This document shows, piece by piece, positions 25,601-51,250 of a DNA stretch of 64,000 nucleotides. The DNA lies in NCBI RefSeq assembly GCF_964340395.1, contig NC_135565.1, forward strand, positions 20,674,709 to 20,738,708, in the 5' to 3' direction. Each line of letters opens with the position of its first letter. The stretch's first letter is position 1. The notes under the pieces were generated by a model that saw only the letters and a program-made list of their open reading frames with translations, was not told the DNA's origin and did no database searches. This stretch comes from Glandiceps talaboti. Taxonomy: Eukaryota; Hemichordata; Enteropneusta; Spengelidae. The position numbers were made by a program, and so were the translations under genes.

Positions 25601-28600
25601 GTATTAGCATCGATTAGTGTCTGTGGTGGTCCTTTCTTACCACCTCCAAATAACTTCTTCGCCATGAAGATGGTGACAGCAATCACACCAACTCCAATAA
25701 GTACAGGAAGTCCCTGTCAACACAAAATATGAAGAAAAGAAATTGTAAAACATCAAAATAAAATAAAGTTAATTTAAATATCTATTATCTTATTTAAGGA
25801 ATGCTATGTTCAGACCCATTTTTATTACCATACACCTCTCCACGAACTTTGAGTGAAAATATTTTTCAATAAAATAAATGCCATTATATACGCCCAGTAC
25901 ACAAAATCAGACTATACAGTCATGTAGTTTACAGGGAAAAATGTTCAGCATTGCATGCAGTGCTGCTTCAGTGCTGTTGTGCCCCAAAGGAGTCAGTGCA
26001 GTTGCAACGATGAAAATTCAGTACTGTTGCAGTGATGAAATTCAGCACTGCGTGTAGTTATGATTTTCAAATTGCTCTGTGCAGTGTTGAATTCATCGCT
26101 GCGTGGAGTGCTGAATTTCATCGCTGCATGCAGTGCTGACTTTCATCACATGTGCATAGTGCTGCTACTGCACTGCAGCAGTACTGCACAATATTGGCTG
26201 TGTGTAGTGACCTTTTGACTGGTGGAAGTACAATGTATACATCAGGGCAAGTCAGGTCAAAGGTTATCAGAGGTCAATACTGAAATCAAACAGTGTCAGG
26301 AGAGTATCAGGTGACTTTTGTTCAGTTCATTCATGATAGTGTGATGTGTACGTGCACAGACTGTCGTACCAGCAACTACACAGTTCATGACCTCTCTTAC
26401 ATTAATATGTATGTGGTACTATAACAGTTGTATGTACTGGTATTAAAACATACATCCAAATCATACACTTTCCTGTACACTTTACCTAAAAGTTTGGATT
26501 TATACTAAAGTTGATATTTGTCCTCAAGGTGTGTAAGTTCTTAGTCTTACCACAGCAAGAAATACACTGCTACATCATCTCAATTAATTTCCTTCACATC
26601 TATTTTCAATTCAGTATCATAAACCTACATGTGAAGTTCATGAATATGTCATGAAAATAAATATTTCCTATATTTCATTTGTTCAGTATTTTCAGTAAGG
26701 TAGGGGAAATTCAGTAAAAAAAGGGGTAATTCTTGTAAAACTTGAATACATTTCAGACTTTGCACCATAATGTTGTTGGATAACCCAAGTACAATACCAG
26801 GTGAACTCACATTAATTTTACGTATTCCAACCTCTGAACAAAAAAGCTGGTAAATGAACTTCTAGTCAGTTCAAACACAGATAGCCATACATGGAATGTT
26901 TACTTTCTGTTCCTTGACTGTAGGACTGATCAACAGGATTACTTAACATAATACAAGCCAGGCTGATAATACAAGCCAGGTTGAACATATTCAAACAAAA
27001 AATATAACTACAACTTTTATACCCTGCTTGTTCTATGTCACAACAACTCCCATCTACTAAATACTTCATTGGTTCCGTGGTACGAAATACAAGTCAAAAT
27101 GTTCAAATTTGCTATCATTTTTTCCTGAATTTTCATAAATCATGCAGAAAATACTTGTGACCTAGGGGGTTTGCCATACTATGCTATGACTTGTAGTGAC
27201 AAGGCCCTTTAGATCACTAATATTTTCCTTGACTAAGCAAGGACAAGATTAGAATATAATATATGTAATTATAACCTTAATTATTTATGCTTTAGAATGA
27301 CTGCATATCATTACTGAGACATCAATATAATTTAGATTTTTTAACATTTTTTTTCACAGCTGCCAATGATGATATACAACCAGCATCTGCCATCAGACTT
27401 TATAACTTGTACTTGAAATTCCACAATTGTCCTACAGAAAGCTATTTGTCCTACATTCCATTCTTTCAAGTATAGCTAAGACCAATAGTCACATAGTGTT
27501 AGTGTCTTGTACCCTATAACCAGGTCATTTCCATATCAGCAATCCACAAATACTCTGACTGTATCCATACAAAATCCTCACCTGTGATCCTGATTTTTAA
27601 AACTGGGAACAAAGGCTTGGGTTGATTTTATCTTAGCTGCATTTCCTTATGCTAAAGGTACACAGAAAAGTCATTTTCAACAGCTCTATCGGACCTCTCT
27701 AAAGTACAGTTATTTACAATCTGGCTCAGAATTTAGATGCCTGTTGTATACTTGGGCAGCTGAGATAAAATCAGCCTCATCCTGGTTTCCTTTTAAACAG
27801 TGGGGAGTAATAATCATTTGGTACACAACGTATTTGCATTTACAATGTACTCCTATAATCAAGTCCCACCCACATTTTTATTGATTTTTCTCAGTAGGGC
27901 CCTACCAAGAGTTACCAGTTTAAACCAAACTTCAATATTGCTTTCTCACACTGATATTTCCTTAAATAAAAGTCCAAAAGTCTCCCATTGAAATATTGTC
28001 TCCAAAGAATACACACATGGCTATGTACTACAATCCCTCTTCCTCCCATATGAATATCCACAAGAAATTCAGAATTCATTGCATGTGACATTCCAGATTT
28101 TCTGTTGGCTAAAATTCAAGATTTGATTGCTGCCAATGACTGCATTGTTATGAATATAGGCACTGAATGGTTGGGTTTACTGTGTCACTATCAATTCTAC
28201 AATATTCCCCTATTGTTAGGTGAACATCCTATAAAACACTGAATATTCAGGGTCAACAAGATACGGGTGTATTTTATTAGAACACACTACCAGTTAAGGA
28301 TTTATGCCCTATTGTCATGTAAAAATCTAATGTCATGACATTAACATGACCCAATACTAATGACATTATACTCCACTGGCCTCTAGCTCAGAGACTTGGC
28401 TATATTAGTTTATAATATACCTAGTGATAATGCTGTGCCATGATTCGCTAGAATCAGTCACGTGATAGGAAAATAGAATGACTACTTCCCTTGGGGAATA
28501 GTCCCATCAATTTTTACATAGTCACGTGACCACCGCGCGTTCACAGCAGGTCAAAATGGCAGCTTCTGACGATGTCGTCTGCCACCGCGAGTTCACAGCA

Positions 28601-31600
28601 TGAGGTATATTATAAAACACATATTGCCTGGCCTATATTCGGGCTATAGCACCCGTTCATTACCCCATCGTGACTGTGAGTTACCAGAATCACATGCTAT
28701 TTCCCTCGGCCGTTGGCCTCGGGAAATAGCATGTGATTCTGGTAACTCACAGTCCCTCGGGTGTAATAAACGGGTGCTATAGCCCTCATGGCCAGGCAAT
28801 ATGTGTTCAATATGGTACCCTGGGCATGACTAGCCTATAGAGGCTATTCATTGCTTTTAAGATTTCTCTTTGATGCCACAGATAGTCTTTACATTGGGAC
28901 ATGACATACTAGTTGGCTTCACTGAATTTGACAGAGTGAACAACACTGTTAATCCAGATATATCCAAGTCTATTTTCTAGAACTCCTGTTAGTCCAGAGA
29001 CTTGGATATCTGTCTTGACAATTGTACTTGTGAGAACTGCTGTCAATCCAGATAGCCAAGTCTCTCTGCACATTTCCTTTGAACAAAAACATTTTTATTA
29101 GACAATGTTTTTGTTTTGTTTTGTTAGTTTCACATTCTCTGTTTCTTTATTCATCAAAACCCAAGTATATATATTTGTACTATTACTAGAATATCCTTGT
29201 ACTGTGGGCCATAATATTGACTACATAGGGCTAATCATTTGTTGACATGTTACTGTGATGCTCTGTGTCATTGTGATGCCCCCCCCCCCCTCCTCCCCCA
29301 GTAAAACCATTGTAATGAAAGGAATACTTGCTATAACAAGTACATGTAATACCTTATTAAACTGTTTGTTTTATAACATAACTGCCTTTACACTTGGATG
29401 TCAACAAGATTAAAACAAAAAAAGACAGTTGTCAGGTAGATACTTGTTAATACAATTATATAACAACAACCAATGATCTATGACCTTTGGTTTACTTTTG
29501 GGAAATGACAAAATTACTAATATATAAGGTATCTGCATTTTGTATGGTTACTTGGTAATAATTTCAATTTCATACATACTGGGGTAGTCATTAATTTTAC
29601 TGTCCTAAAGAAATCATTACAATACAAGTAATAATCTTGACGCATACACCATGTCTCAGACCGTTAGCGGTCTGAGATCATGTGTACCAGCTAGCTCCCC
29701 CATTTCTATACTAAACTGCCCCACATGTATGAAGTACACGATCTTAAAAATGAAAACAGTATGTGTTTGTGTTGACACAGTTCTGATCACAATCATGGAG
29801 CAATGAAAGGTCGTCATGACAACAGGTACACTTGGAAATACAAAATAAACCTAATAAACATTGGAATGGGGAATAAATTAGGGTAGATACTTACAAACTG
29901 GTGAGTTATTGGTGAGAAGACAGACACACCCTACTTTTAAGTTCACTCTCAGTTATTGGTGAGAAGACAGACACACCCTACTTTTAAGTTCACTCTCAAT
30001 GACTGATCTACATATCTATGGACTAACACAGTCTGAGTGTAATACCCACCTACTCACCCCCTTAGTTCAGTGTCTAGAGACTTTATTTAAATCACAATGT
30101 GACCTAGATATGGCATAGTCAGACTAACACTATGTGTTATGTTAACATCATAGCGTGCTACCTTAGATGAACTTTCGTTGCTTTAATGTCATAGCTATGC
30201 TAACCTAGTTGAACCTTCATTATTTTAATGTTATAACTGTGCCGGATAGCTAAGCTTAGATGAAATTCTGTTGCATTAACATCAGAGTTATGCTAACTTA
30301 AATGAACTTTCGTTGCTTTAAAGTGACAGTTATGCTAACTTTATAGATGAATTTTCGTTGGTTCATCTCAATTGTAGTATATAAATGCAAGTGTTGGTCA
30401 AGTGACCCATAGACCCTCCAGGGGTCTGAGTTAACAAATCTACATCCAGCCAGTAAAGGTACAAAGCTATATTATCTATGCTAACCTTCCGCATACTTTG
30501 TATCTATACCTCCTAGTGAATCCTAATCCAGTGTGTTCTCCAGCCAATTTGTAACATTGATGCATATCAATTTTGTACACCAAAATTTGGGATTTCTTAT
30601 CTCTTACATTGTGACCTCTGAGCTAAGACAACACTGATACACACTAATTTCTTGCGACTCTTAAAATGGGATGACATGTGTCCTCTAAGTCTATTTGCAA
30701 AAATGACGCACACCAAACATTTGCTGTCCTCAGGCTCAAACCCATACAACATGGTACCTGTGCCCTCTAAACCAATTTGCAACAATGACACACACCAATT
30801 TCTTGTGACACACCAAAATTTACTGTCACAGGTGACTCTTAAAATGATGGGGTGACCTGTGCCCTCTAAGCCAATTTGCAACACTGATGTATAAGGCTAT
30901 GCATTAGCAATTTCTTGTCACTGTTTCAAAGTCAAGAAGTCTATTTTCACTTCATGGTTAAAATCACCACTGACATTTTTCTCCTCAATAAACAGTTCAA
31001 CATTGTACATTAACTCATAACAAACAGATGTCACGTACACAAAACATGGCAGACATATCTATTTTTAAACAGATGTTACTGAAACTAGAAGTCCCAATCA
31101 AGGTTACATTTTCATAGAACACAAATGAGAACCTGCACTCGCAAATAAAAACATATTTTTCATGAAATACACTCAAAATCTACATATCATTATTATTATA
31201 TCTTGGGTATAAAATTCTGAAAATATTAGATGCATAGGCATTGAAGATATAGTTTGTCTCCGAAGTCTATGGTACAATATATTGTATTACCAAAACAGTA
31301 GCCTACCTGTAGATGTGTAGGACTAACACTATATCTGCTATCCTAACTGATATTTTTATTTTTTTCAAATTTTTGTTACGTCCAACAATGGTCTATACAG
31401 GAATATCATTCGAGACCAGTGTGATACAGCTATCATTGTAGACTTGTCAGACGGAGTGAAAATTCATAAAATCAAAATGTCAGTTAGGATAGCGGAACAG
31501 TGTTGTAGCATTAGTTCTAGACATCTAAAGGTAGGCTACCAAAACAGATTATGAATTGTCATTTGCATATAACCTGACTTGGTAAACAGTACACCATAAT

Positions 31601-34600
31601 AGCAGTCTGAGAGTCAATCTGATTAAAATCCGATGTAGTGTACATGGCACGATTTCTTTTTGGCTGTTACATTTACTGTTGTTTGTTCTTTTGTCAGCAC
31701 CCGTTACATACATCTGACACAATATCATAGGTTTTCCCTGTGTACACTACATCAGATTGTTTGAGTGTATAACAAAACACAAAATACATATAAACATTAT
31801 ACATTACCAGCTGTTATAGTCGGATGATAGTTCGTCTTTTTTCATCCATTAATTATTACAGATTATTGGTATTACAATTGCTGTCAGATGGTTGGGTTTA
31901 CGGAATGAAAATCTTCCAAATTCATCACCAACACAAACACAGCTATCCAGGGTGTTATTTAGATTTCCACTGTTATTATTTATAAATAGTTAGGGTCAAA
32001 CTATGGAACTTAATCCGGATGAAACATAATTACTAAATTTTCATCATTGATCAATGGTATCCAACTACAAAGGTGGACAAGCCATATGTTGCAACCTTTA
32101 AACTATTTCTCATAAATTTTAGTATTTTGTTGTTTCCTGCTTTGCATTCATCAATGAAACTAAAATCTACTTTAGTTCAAGTATGAAAATTGTGATAATT
32201 GTAGCGTTTGTTGTGATTTTGAAGTTTTTTCTTCTGTTTTTGTGGGTTTTTTTTATTATGATGTTTAACTGGAAGCAAATGCTACAATTCCTGCAATGTT
32301 AATGCAAATAGACGGAAGTGATTCAGATCTGAATCACAAAGTTGGGTGGATTTTTCACCTTACCTGCCAAAAAGATATTTTCTAATCTAACTCTACCATT
32401 AATTACAGAGCCATCAAGACCCAAGAAATGTTTAGATATACCCCAATTTCTGTCAAAATTGGCAAATTTAGCAACACATGCAGCATTTTGAAATGGGTAG
32501 TACACTGACATCTTGCTTATGTTTTCAGCGTGATCTCATCTATTTGAATTTGTCCAGCAGGAATTGTACATAATGTAGTGTTTGCTTTCAGTTAACACTG
32601 ATACGAAAAAACACAAAAACAGAAGAAAAAGCCCTCGAAATCACAACAAATGCCACAATTATTGCAACTAATTAATGTATTGCAATATTTACAAACACCA
32701 CATAATGTGTTGGACCTACCATATTGCTGACAAAATTTCAAGCCAGGAAATAGTGAAGCAAGGGACAATTGACAGATTGGATTCATCAAAATCGTGGATC
32801 ACGATGTAGACTGGCTAGGTGTTTGTATGTGTACTGGGTAGAGGTAAGGGATGGGGGTTGGGTTATTATCAGTGAGGCAACTGGCCTTCTGGTCAATGAA
32901 CTGTACTGGATACATTTTCACTCTATAGAACATTTATTGCTTATTCTTGTTTTGGGCACTACATTTACACATTACATAAGTAACCAAGGTTTAAATTCAC
33001 AATAAATTTACATAATTAATGACCTGGCCAGACAAAAAAAGAAGACCTACAGTGTCTATGTATACCACACAGGTCTGCATACCAACCTTGAGAAGCCAGT
33101 AAACACAATAGTTATGTTGTAATCATATCAACATATGTCTCAGTAAGCAATGCCATTGTAATGACACAATTGTCTGTATTTAATAGACATACCTAGACAT
33201 CCTTGACAACTTATCACTTTACTCCATCACAAAACATCTTATTTTGTGATTTTGAATATTAAACTATATATGAAAACAAGCTATCTGACATATTCAGGCA
33301 CAAATTACTAGATTATTGTACGATACTTCCATCAACAGCTGTAAAAGTCAGCCGATGAGTTTGTCCAGGGCTCTGTCACCATAGAATTAATATTGATAAT
33401 AATTTATCAAATTGTTGCAAATGGTAGAGTTTATGATCAACCTGTGTCCGATGAATAATTAAATCATTGCGAGTGATCAAAATCTGTAGTAAATGGATCA
33501 AAACGTCACATTCATTTCCAATTTACCATTCCAAAGTAACTATATCGTACTGTCCTATTGATTCTTGGAACCATCAACAATATATTCTCCATGATCAACA
33601 TGGTACTTTTCTATTTAAACTGTATTCAGGCAAACATTCCAACTATGGTAATCACACACACAGACACATTATATTCAGATCAACAGCTGTCACACAAAGG
33701 ACTCTCTTTTCTCATCCATGAAATAAATATTGATTAATGTCATAAAAATTGTTGTCACATGATATTATTAAGTTTACCACAAGTGTTACAATTTGTTTTG
33801 TTCATATAATGCTATGGGCTTCACATACAATACTGTAAACTGTCGACAGTCGCTCACACCTTTTTTCCCCTGCGTTTCCTGGCGCAACACTACTATAATC
33901 GCATACTGATATCGAGGGCTGAAGGCCCAAGATCGGCCCTCGATATCAGTATGCGATTATAAGTAGTATTGCGCCGGATCGGAACGCGGCTACAACTTAA
34001 GTTTAGATAAAACGTAGGGAAAAAAGGCGCAAGTGACTGTCGACAGTATATTAAATACTGCTATGGGCTTCACATACATAACTGCTATGGGCTTCACATA
34101 CACACATAGGTGAACTCAACAAATAAATTTAAAAAAAAATTGTTGAGATTTACTAAACATTTCAACTTCAAGAACCACATGTAATCATTACATAAGTATG
34201 TATGCATTGAGTCTGGAATGCAAACATACATAGATAGAAATCTTCAGGAATAGATGGTTTCGAGACATGCATTTCCTGCTAGTATCATACATTACATGTA
34301 ATGTATACTACACTGGGTCAAAGGTTAACTTATTGTAAGACTGTGCACCTATCATAAGGCAAACTATCCCACTATTATATTGCCCGTCTATTTTATTTCT
34401 GAAAAAAAAATTATGTAAATCAAAGCTATCAGATATTTGTACTGACAGACTTTGAGTGCCAAAATTAAATGATAGACAACTATAGGGTATCATTTGGTAT
34501 GCATAAAATAAATACAACATATAGTTATTTATTTAGGCTGTTGCTATGACGCCAAGATATCTATAAAATCTTACAATTACTTACTAAAATTTGACCTGTA

Positions 34601-35953
34601 TTTTAACAATCACCAGGTAAAGTTTAAATAAAATAACGGCAACAATAGCATCTCATTCGATAAAAACCAGATTTTAAAAAGACAAACTGTACTCATATTC
34701 ATATCGGCTTTTGTCACTGTGGTTTTTTTTGACGAAAAAAAAATTAACTGGCTTTTATTCTGGTTTGAAGTATTTAAAATCTACCTGTGTTCCCTGGGGA
34801 TTTTTGTGAGTTGCCCTATAGAATTATGGCCTAAGTATAGCACACTATGTAAATGTCAACTGATTTAAATTGTAACTGTGTTTTGTTTGTTACTGGCATT
34901 CTAACATTACAATAAAAAAATACAAAGAAAACGCCCATGTTATACATGTATAGGTATAGGCAAGTAAAAACACACTTGATAGTATATTGATGGTGTAACA
35001 AAAATTGTGCAAAGACAGTCAATATCACTGTTTAAAATCCTGAAACTAAATTGAAACTAATTAAAACAAACATACAAGGAAAAAAGGTAATTAACAAACA
35101 GACAAATAAAATTGATAACACAGAAATTGAAATCCAATATGAAATGTGATTTGTGCTAGTCCAGTGGGTGAAATGTCAAATTAATTATTAGATAGTTATC
35201 ACAGGATATAACTCTACCAGCAAATTCTGAAAAAATGCTAATTATAAATGCATGGTTTATTGCCAGACAACAGATTATGCTGTCAGACACGTTTACCGTT
35301 ATAATATGATGTGCCAATGAAGCCAGTGAATAGTGTATCAACATAACACACGTATGAAAAGTCTGACTTCGACTCAGCATGTGCATATACATGTATTTTT
35401 ATCATAACAGTTAAACATACATTATTTTAGCATATGTGATAAAACTTGTGCGCTTGGTAACGGTTAGTTACCATACAAAAGAGACACACGTTGATAAAAA
35501 CTGCCCAGCCCACCTCCCACACACTTCCATGCAATTATTTTGCACCTGATACCGCCTTCGCTAGCTCACAGCAACAAAACGGTGTAAATTTGGAGGGAAA
35601 AAATCATGCTAAAAATACTATATACCTTGAGCTACCACCACAGGAACAGCATATCCAAATATCAGGCGATTACAGAATGGTTTCATGAAAATTCCGATGG
35701 AAAGAGAAAGGAGAGAAAATAATGAATGCATGTGTTTGTGCTATCGAAGCCATGGAAGTTTTTGTAGCAATGGCCACTTCGACAACAAAACACAGAATAA
35801 TGCAGGAGTACATAAAGCCATAGATGTGTGCAGTCAAAATTCAGACCACGTGAAATGTCATGCATGCGGAGTTACAGAAGAAGATATACGGTGAGAAGCA
35901 GAAAGATGAGGTTGAGCGAAGAATGCACTGACCAGGTAGTCTGTAGCAGCCAT
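19343..35953 (-). CDS. CYB5R: NADH-cytochrome b5 reductase, membrane-anchored (CYB5R1/2/3 family)
   Basis: Exons in transcript order: 35953-35933 (proposed start, MAATDYL), 25713-25570, 24616-24544, 24074-23968, 23472-23343, 22781-22698, 20821-20736, 20240-20141, 19515-19343 (stop TAA). They sum to 305 residues, the length I recall for vertebrate CYB5R1. The enzyme passes electrons from NADH through FAD to cytochrome b5 on ER or mitochondrial outer membranes. A hydrophobic anchor ([14 protein letters not shown]) starts near residue 10. FAD motifs RPYTPV and [12 protein letters not shown] motifs [12 protein letters not shown] and CGPPPM, and the [14 protein letters not shown] segment follow in order. 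The C-terminus [11 protein letters not shown] resembles CYB5R1, while LIRHITKDP resembles CYB5R2, so the paralogue is unassigned. Exon 1 is the weakest call: a good Kozak context (AAGATGG), phase 0 and a GTCAGT donor, but only 7 codons. The gene converges on glycogen synthase. Confidence 0.92.
19867..19880 (+). promoter_or_regulatory. CTCF-like motif
   Basis: CCACTAGGTGGCGG fits the CTCF core consensus as I know it (CCASYAGRKGGCRS). It lies in the last CYB5R intron. Confidence 0.4.
20800..20872 (-). repeat. Short tandem duplicate at a CYB5R exon start
   Basis: About 37 bases covering the first codons of exon 20821-20736 (ITPMLQ) and its acceptor are repeated immediately upstream in the intron. 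The distal copy is not extended into an exon. Confidence 0.8.
21217..21385 (+). repeat. (CA)n-rich tract
   Basis: Imperfect CA/CACAGA tract in a CYB5R intron. Confidence 0.95.
21925..22183 (+). repeat. 60-bp tandem repeat, 4-5 copies
   Basis: ACCATGTACATGTTAATATT plus GCTAAGCATGTGAAATAAGC recurs every 60 bases with very few changes. It yields a spurious repetitive minus frame. CYB5R intron. Confidence 0.9.
22328..22697 (-). repeat. Four-fold duplicate of a CYB5R donor flank interleaved with (CA)n
   Basis: The text TTCAAATGATAACTAAAATAAC plus AGTATTTACCTG occurs near 22328, 22458, 22559 and 22668. On the minus strand it is CAG|GTAAATACTG, the donor of exon 22781-22698, and downstream intron. 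(CA)n tracts (about 22363-22456, 22494-22558, 22590-22665) fill the gaps. Only the copy next to 22698 adjoins the exon. Confidence 0.85.
22868..22990 (-). pseudogene. Partial duplicate of a CYB5R exon acceptor side
   Basis: It repeats the first 53 bases of exon 22781-22698 with its acceptor and about 70 bases of upstream intron (compare 22729-22860). It lacks the GMIAGGTG codons and the donor, so it cannot replace the exon. C-rich tracts lie at the duplication edges. Confidence 0.85.
23814..23901 (-). pseudogene. Partial duplicate of the CYB5R FAD-binding exon
   Basis: It repeats the 3' part of the true exon (24074-23968), from the codons for [20 protein letters not shown] to the donor, at very high identity, but lacks the 5' acceptor half. 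A G-rich spacer (23920-23965) separates it from the true exon. In transcript order the relic comes after the real exon. Confidence 0.85.
24283..24514 (+). mobile_element. Second copy of the minisatellite-bearing element (2 units)
   Basis: Two diverged 68-base units are followed by the same tail as in 4889-5617, ending at the same base (TATTTCA). It lies antisense in a CYB5R intron. Confidence 0.7.
24891..25044. mobile_element. Short inverted-repeat element
   Basis: GTCTAGCTGCTAGAC...TTCTTCCGATA at the left is inverted as TATCGGAAGAA...GTCTAGCAGCAAGAC at the right, with an inner hairpin CGAACTTCGTTCG. CYB5R intron between 24616 and 25570. Confidence 0.65.
25503..25555 (+). repeat. (AATAT)n microsatellite
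   Basis: Pure pentanucleotide about 15 bases downstream (in transcript sense) of the donor of CYB5R exon 25713-25570. Confidence 0.95.
25940..26215. repeat. Cluster of GCAGTGCTG / CAGCACTGC words
   Basis: GCAGTGCTG-like words and their complements occur more than ten times in 270 bases, so many overlapping hairpins are possible. CYB5R intron 1. Confidence 0.55.
28606..28812. mobile_element. Foldback element, about 95-bp arms
   Basis: ACACATATTGCCTGGCC...GGGCTATAGCACCCGTT...TGTGAGTTACCAGAATCACATGCTATTTCCC (in pieces) is inverted on the right side around GGCCGTTGGCC. Almost no spacer, so it can form a long hairpin. CYB5R intron 1. Confidence 0.9.
29180..29272 (+). mobile_element. Diverged single arm related to the 1405-1757 foldback
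   Basis: TACTAG...TATCC.TGTACTGTG...CATAGGGCTAA.C.TTTGTTGA matches the inner left arm of the 1.4-kb foldback in order and spacing. The second arm is absent. It lies in CYB5R intron 1. Confidence 0.55.
29901..30000 (+). repeat. 51-bp tandem duplication
   Basis: GTTATTGGTGAGAAGACAGA through TTTTAAGTTCACTCTCA occurs twice without visible change. Confidence 0.9.
30140..30362 (+). repeat. About 55-bp degenerate tandem repeat, 4 copies
   Basis: Units contain ATGCTAACTTA and GATGAACTTTCGTTGCTTTAA with drift. Confidence 0.7.
30525..30895 (+). repeat. About 90-bp degenerate repeat, 4 copies
   Basis: TGTGCCCTCTAAGCCAATTTG then CAACAATGACACACACCA-like text recurs near 30535, 30678, 30768 and 30858. 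Confidence 0.65.
31290..31547. mobile_element. Inverted-repeat transposon with intact 9-bp target duplication
   Basis: The element runs 31299-31538 with ends TAGCCTACC and GGTAGGCTA and longer subterminal inverted arms (GCTATCCTAACTGA against TCAGTTAGGATAGC). It is flanked on both sides by CCAAAACAG (31290-31298 and 31539-31547). A duplication of 8-9 bases points to hAT- or Mutator-like mobilisation. No ORF. Confidence 0.8.
31608..31760. mobile_element. Small inverted-repeat element
   Basis: CAATCTGAT...GATGTAGTGTACA (31615-31641) is inverted as TGTACACTACATCAGATTG (31742-31760). No ORF. Confidence 0.5.
32185..32675. mobile_element. Large inverted repeat, about 130-bp arms with 220-bp centre
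   Basis: Left arm 32185-32315 (GATAATTGTAGCGTTTGTTG..., TTCTTCTGTTTTTGTG...) is inverted at 32535-32675. The centre begins with a perfect 20-base palindrome (GTGATTCAGATCTGAATCAC, 32318-32337). A 62-codon minus frame in the centre is not recognised. Confidence 0.7.
33836..34048. mobile_element. Foldback element with ACTGTCGACAGT ends
   Basis: The outer ends carry the palindrome ACTGTCGACAGT. Inner arms (AATCGCATACTGATATCGAGGGC and inverse, in pieces) nearly meet at 33905-33935. It is flanked by repeats of GCTATGGGCTTCACATACA (33811, 34063, 34083). CYB5R intron 1. Confidence 0.85.
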
Positions 35954-41682
<5,729 letters not shown>

Positions 41683-41717
41683 TATAAAAGTAAATCCCCC
41701 CAGATCGTCTTCATTTC
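41683..41717 (+). promoter_or_regulatory. TATA box and initiator of the LPMO-like/DOMON gene
   Basis: TATAAAAG at 41683-41690 is followed by TCATTTC, a match to the metazoan initiator, at 41711-41717. The initiator A at 41713 is 30 bases after the TATA start, the usual spacing. That gives a 32-base 5'UTR before the ATG at 41745. No intervening ATG is present, which supports this start codon. Confidence 0.7.
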
Positions 41718-41744
41718 CTACTGGCAAGCGACACAGAGACAGCC

Positions 41745-51134
<9,390 letters not shown>

Positions 51135-51244
51135 TTTTTTACGACAACCACATCACGTGGTACTATGAAAGATTGTAAACCGTTTGTTTAAGTTTTACTG
51201 ATTCTGTCTAATCTTGTATATATCTATGATTTTTTTAAAAAAGT

Positions 51245-51250
51245 AATAAA
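51245..51250 (+). terminator. Polyadenylation signal of the LPMO-like/DOMON gene
   Basis: AATAAA lies 111 bases after the TGA stop at 51134 in an AT-rich 3'UTR. It is the first canonical signal downstream of the stop. Confidence 0.7.

Larger units (their letters stand above)
25714..35932 (-). other. CYB5R first intron, 10.2 kb
   Basis: No exon of another gene was recognised on either strand. It is filled with at least five inverted-repeat elements and several short tandem repeats, listed separately. Confidence 0.55.

Noticed and set aside
29656-29677. Perfect palindrome around CAGACCGTTAGCGGTCTG
   Set aside because: Isolated, with no repeat copies seen nearby and no link to a gene feature.
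32323-32511. 62-codon minus frame inside the large inverted repeat
   Set aside because: Not recognised and not extended by exons; it probably belongs to the mobile element.
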